A stretch of DNA of 64,000 bases from Thiohalocapsa halophila. GTDB taxonomy: Bacteria; Pseudomonadota; Gammaproteobacteria; Chromatiales; Chromatiaceae. The stretch's first letter is position 1; every line of letters begins with the position of its first letter. The notes below the pieces were generated by a model. That model saw nothing but the letters and a program-made list of their open reading frames with translations, did no database searches and had not been told where the DNA came from. The stretch lies in the NCBI RefSeq assembly GCF_016583825.1, contig NZ_NRRV01000001.1, positions 171,983 to 235,982 on the forward strand, given 5' to 3'. Made by a program: the position numbers and the translations under genes. Positions 62,159 to 64,000 of this stretch are shown piece after piece.

Positions 62159-62611
62159 ATGACGACCATCACGATCCACCTGCCCGACGCCCTCGCCGAA
62201 CGTGTCGGCGGCGCGGCGCGTGCGGTGCACAGACCGGTCGAAGAAGTGCTGACCGCGATGCTCGATGGCGTGGTGCCGTCGCTGGACGGCGTGCCCGAGG
62301 ACATGCGCACCGAGTTGGTCGAGATGACTTGGTGGGACGATGCGCGGCTCATGGAAACCGCGGACGCCACGATGCCCGAGGAAGACCAAGCCCGCATGGT
62401 CGAACTGAGCACGACCGGACCGTCCTCGCCGGCGGAACAGGATGAGCTGGAAGCCCTGCGGACGGATTACGGACGGATCACGCTGCGCAAGGCGCGGGCG
62501 ACAGCGCTGCTCAGCATCCGCGGTGGCAAGCAGGTTCTGGCTGTCGCCATTGCTGATGCACCACCCGAGCCGGGCTGTGACACCGACCCCGTTGGAGCAG
62601 CGTTGTCATGA
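62159..62611 (+). CDS. Hypothetical protein upstream of the UPF0175 gene
   Basis: A 150-residue protein. It begins like a ribbon-helix-helix segment (TTITIHLPDALAERVGGAAR), followed by VHRPVEEVLTAMLDGVVPSL, an acidic central region, and a helical tail (GRITLRKARATALLSIRGGK). A GGGAG ribosome-binding sequence precedes the ATG at 62159. Its stop overlaps the UPF0175 ATG (ATGA). It may be the first gene of the operon and a DNA-binding regulator; the family is not recognised with confidence. Confidence 0.62.
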   Translation: MTTITIHLPDALAERVGGAARAVHRPVEEVLTAMLDGVVPSLDGVPEDMRTELVEMTWWDDARLMETADATMPEEDQARMVELSTTGPSSPAEQDELEALRTDYGRITLRKARATALLSIRGGKQVLAVAIADAPPEPGCDTDPVGAALS

Positions 62612-62859
62612 TTCAAATCACGGTCGACATCCCCGAGGGCTCGCTCGCGTCGCTGCATAAAGACCCGGAGTCCTTCGCGCGGGAGATGCGCATCGCCGCG
62701 GCCGTTCAGTGGTATGCGAGAAGGGAACTGAGCCAGGAGCGGGCCGCGGAGCTTGCGGGCCTGTCGCGACCAGCCTTCGTCGATGCCCTGGGTCGTTACG
62801 GGGTGAGCCTGTTCCAGGCCGATGCCGCCGAGTTGGTCCGCGAGGCCATGGATGGCTGA
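62608..62859 (+). CDS. UPF0175-type antitoxin-like protein
   Basis: An 83-residue protein with ITVDIPEGSLASLHKDPESFAREMRIAAAVQWYARRELSQERAAELAGLSRPAFVDALGRYGV. The segment is the helix-turn-helix-bearing UPF0175 fold, usually paired with a DUF3368 PIN-like toxin. It overlaps its downstream partner by 8 bp; that partner is broken here. Confidence 0.84.
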   Translation: MIQITVDIPEGSLASLHKDPESFAREMRIAAAVQWYARRELSQERAAELAGLSRPAFVDALGRYGVSLFQADAAELVREAMDG

Positions 62860-63348
62860 TTGCCGCATCGTCAACGCCTCTCCGCTGATCACCCCGGCCG
62901 AGGTCGGGCAGTTGGGCCTGCTGGAGGAGCCGGAACGCGCGCTGATCATCCCGGCACCGGTCGCCCAAGAGGTGCTTCGCTGGCCCGCGGAAGACCCGGC
63001 GCGCAAGGCGCTGGCCGCGGGCTAGGGCGGAACGCCCGCCCCCATTCAGCCGGACGCAGACATTATGGCGTGGGGCCTCGGACCCGGCGAGAGCGGTGTG
63101 CTCACCCTTGCGCGCTCCATGCAGGGGACCGCGGTCATCGACGACGGCGCGGCGCGCGGCGCTGCGCGCGCCCTCGGGTGCGTTTGACCGGAACGCTCGG
63201 CTTGGTGCTCCGGGTCGCGCGGCTGGGACGCATCGCCTCAGCCGCCGAGATCCTGGAGCAGTTGGTCGATGTCGGCCTACGGCTGAACAACGATGTCGTT
63301 CGGGACGCCCTGGCGGAGGTGACCGGAGAGTCCTGGCCAAGACGATGA
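62852..63348 (+). pseudogene. DUF3368 PIN-like toxin, inactivated by stop codon and frameshift
   Basis: Starts ADCRIVNASPLITPAEVGQL, LLEEPERALIIPAPVAQEVL, DPARKALAAG and hits TAG at 63023-63025, where relatives have a conserved Trp (TGG to TAG). Homologous sequence continues in frame (MAWGLGPGESGVLTLARSMQ) and then shifts frame near 63150-63185 to LTGTLGLVLRVARLGRIAS, LEQLVDVGLRLNNDVVRDAL. A nonsense mutation plus a frameshift leave the UPF0175 antitoxin without a functional toxin. Confidence 0.8.
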
Positions 63349-63496
63349 AGCGGGCCTGACGCCGTCTTGGCCGAATCCGGCGTCGTCTTATACCTGACAG
63401 CATGCTCGTCGGGTGGGGCTCATCGATCCGGTAACCGACCTCGACTTATGCCAGAGTGGCTCATGGTCCGACGACTTGGGCAGGGTGAACGTTGTC

Positions 63497-63796
63497 ATGA
63501 ACCTCGAAACCAACGCACACATCGATGCCGCCACCGAAGCGGCCTTGCGCCTGTTCACCGAGCGGATCGAGGGCAAGTACAACGTGGCGGGGCTGATTCT
63601 CTTCGGCAGCCGCGCTCGTGGTGATCACGCTCGGCACAGCGACGCCGATGTCGCCGTGTTGCTCCGCGGAAGGCACAAGCGTCTGCTGCCGACCAAGCTG
63701 GCCATGGCCGATGACGCCTTCGATGTCTTGCTTGAAATCGGAATTCGCATCCAACCCCTTCCCATCTGGGCAGCAGTTCCAAATTTAAAAGCATGA
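63497..63796 (+). CDS. MNT-domain nucleotidyltransferase, C-terminally truncated
   Basis: A 99-residue protein with GLILFGSRARGDHARHSDADVAVLL, the GSxxxGxxxxxSDxD motif of minimal nucleotidyltransferases such as MntA, which AMPylate HEPN toxins. After AFDVLLEIGIRIQPLPIW the frame diverges into AAVPNLKA and stops; relatives continue about 20-30 residues. The break coincides with AT-rich sequence leading into a transposase gene, so it is probably interrupted by the insertion element. No HEPN partner is seen. Confidence 0.7.
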   Translation: MNLETNAHIDAATEAALRLFTERIEGKYNVAGLILFGSRARGDHARHSDADVAVLLRGRHKRLLPTKLAMADDAFDVLLEIGIRIQPLPIWAAVPNLKA

Positions 63797-63834
63797 TGTT
63801 ATGAAGGACTCTTCACAAGTTACTGGAGAGTCCG

Positions 63835-64000
63835 ATGGTCCTGAGGCCCAAGCCCGAGCCCAAGCCGGAGTCCAAGCCCGAGCCCACTACGCAGCGGTTC
63901 ACGGCGGCAACGGTGGTGACGAGGATCCGCCGAGCGCTGGACGAGCTGCCGGACGCGCGCAAGGGCGGCAACAACCAGCGTTACGCGATGGGCGACGCGG
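63835..64000 (+). mobile_element. Transposase N-terminus (insertion sequence, cut by the window edge)
   Basis: From the ATG at 63835 the frame reads Lys-Pro-Glu repeats (PKPEPKPESKPEP), then TATVVTRIRRALDELPDARK and NNQRYAMGDA, still open at 64000. A family of transposases found in Chromatiaceae begins with RIRRALDxLPDxRxGNNxRY followed by GD, so this is most likely the start of an insertion sequence whose left end lies in the AT-rich 63775-63830 segment. The exact IS family cannot be assigned from 55 residues. Confidence 0.6.

Overview
This is a GC-rich, gammaproteobacterial-type chromosomal segment. The gene content suggests a purple sulfur bacterium or close relative (Chromatiaceae-like): soxYZ with a Tat signal and a GGCGG carrier end, an NAD-linked hoxEFUYH hydrogenase, glycogen synthesis genes, abundant multiheme c-type cytochromes, an FccA-like cytochrome fragment, and the algZ-algR-hemC-hemD-hemX block divergent from argH. 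No photosynthesis genes lie in the window, so the assignment is an inference.

Layout. 0-6 kb: the end of ubiD, an RRM RNA-binding protein, a Cu/Zn-type permease with an HMA tail, two glycine-zipper lipoproteins, a Rap1a/Tai-like protein, an SDR protein and a 2Fe-2S flavin reductase. 6-18 kb: hemX-hemD-hemC, algR-algZ, argH, a MazG-like NTPase, a cNMP-binding protein, a LysM protein, sohB, thyA and glgC. 18-27 kb: a PAS-GGDEF-EAL protein, an MBL-rhodanese-rhodanese enzyme, a decayed ABC-2 permease, a Sel1 protein, and a MoxR ATPase paired with an HExxH/vWA protein. 27-39 kb: bepA-like protease, soxYZ, HAD hydrolase, parA, aqpZ, hemF, apbE, a Cof hydrolase and arfB. 39-45 kb: a truncated cytochrome c, then a three-gene membrane cytochrome module (heptaheme c, cytochrome b, octaheme OTR-like c), then pssA. 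45-52 kb: the hydrogenase cluster hoxE-hoxF-[hicB-hicA]-hoxU-hoxY-orf-hoxH-hoxW. 52-57 kb: an old-yellow-enzyme gene flanked by palindromic repeats, zwf and glgA. 57-64 kb: a degenerate island of toxin-antitoxin pairs (RHH/PIN plus a third gene, PHD/VapC, DUF433/DUF5615, UPF0175/DUF3368, MNT nucleotidyltransferase) mixed with frameshifted, chimeric and duplicated gene remnants, ending in a transposase start.

Two families of small repeats recur through the window. One is a REP-like 23-26 bp palindrome with core gtgggagcggc...gccgcga, seen at seven loci, two of them inside reading frames (the Cof hydrolase and the orf between hoxY and hoxH). The other is an inverted pair of heptanucleotide arrays flanking a short spacer, found directly upstream of the vWA gene and of hoxW.

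Functional themes are sulfur oxidation (soxYZ, MBL-rhodanese, FccA-like fragment), hydrogen/NAD redox balance (hox), a candidate quinone-linked multiheme respiratory complex, glycogen and pentose-phosphate metabolism (glgC, glgA, zwf), and tetrapyrrole synthesis (hemC, hemD, hemX, hemF). Coordinates and motifs come from reading the sequence. Family names come from recognition without a database search.
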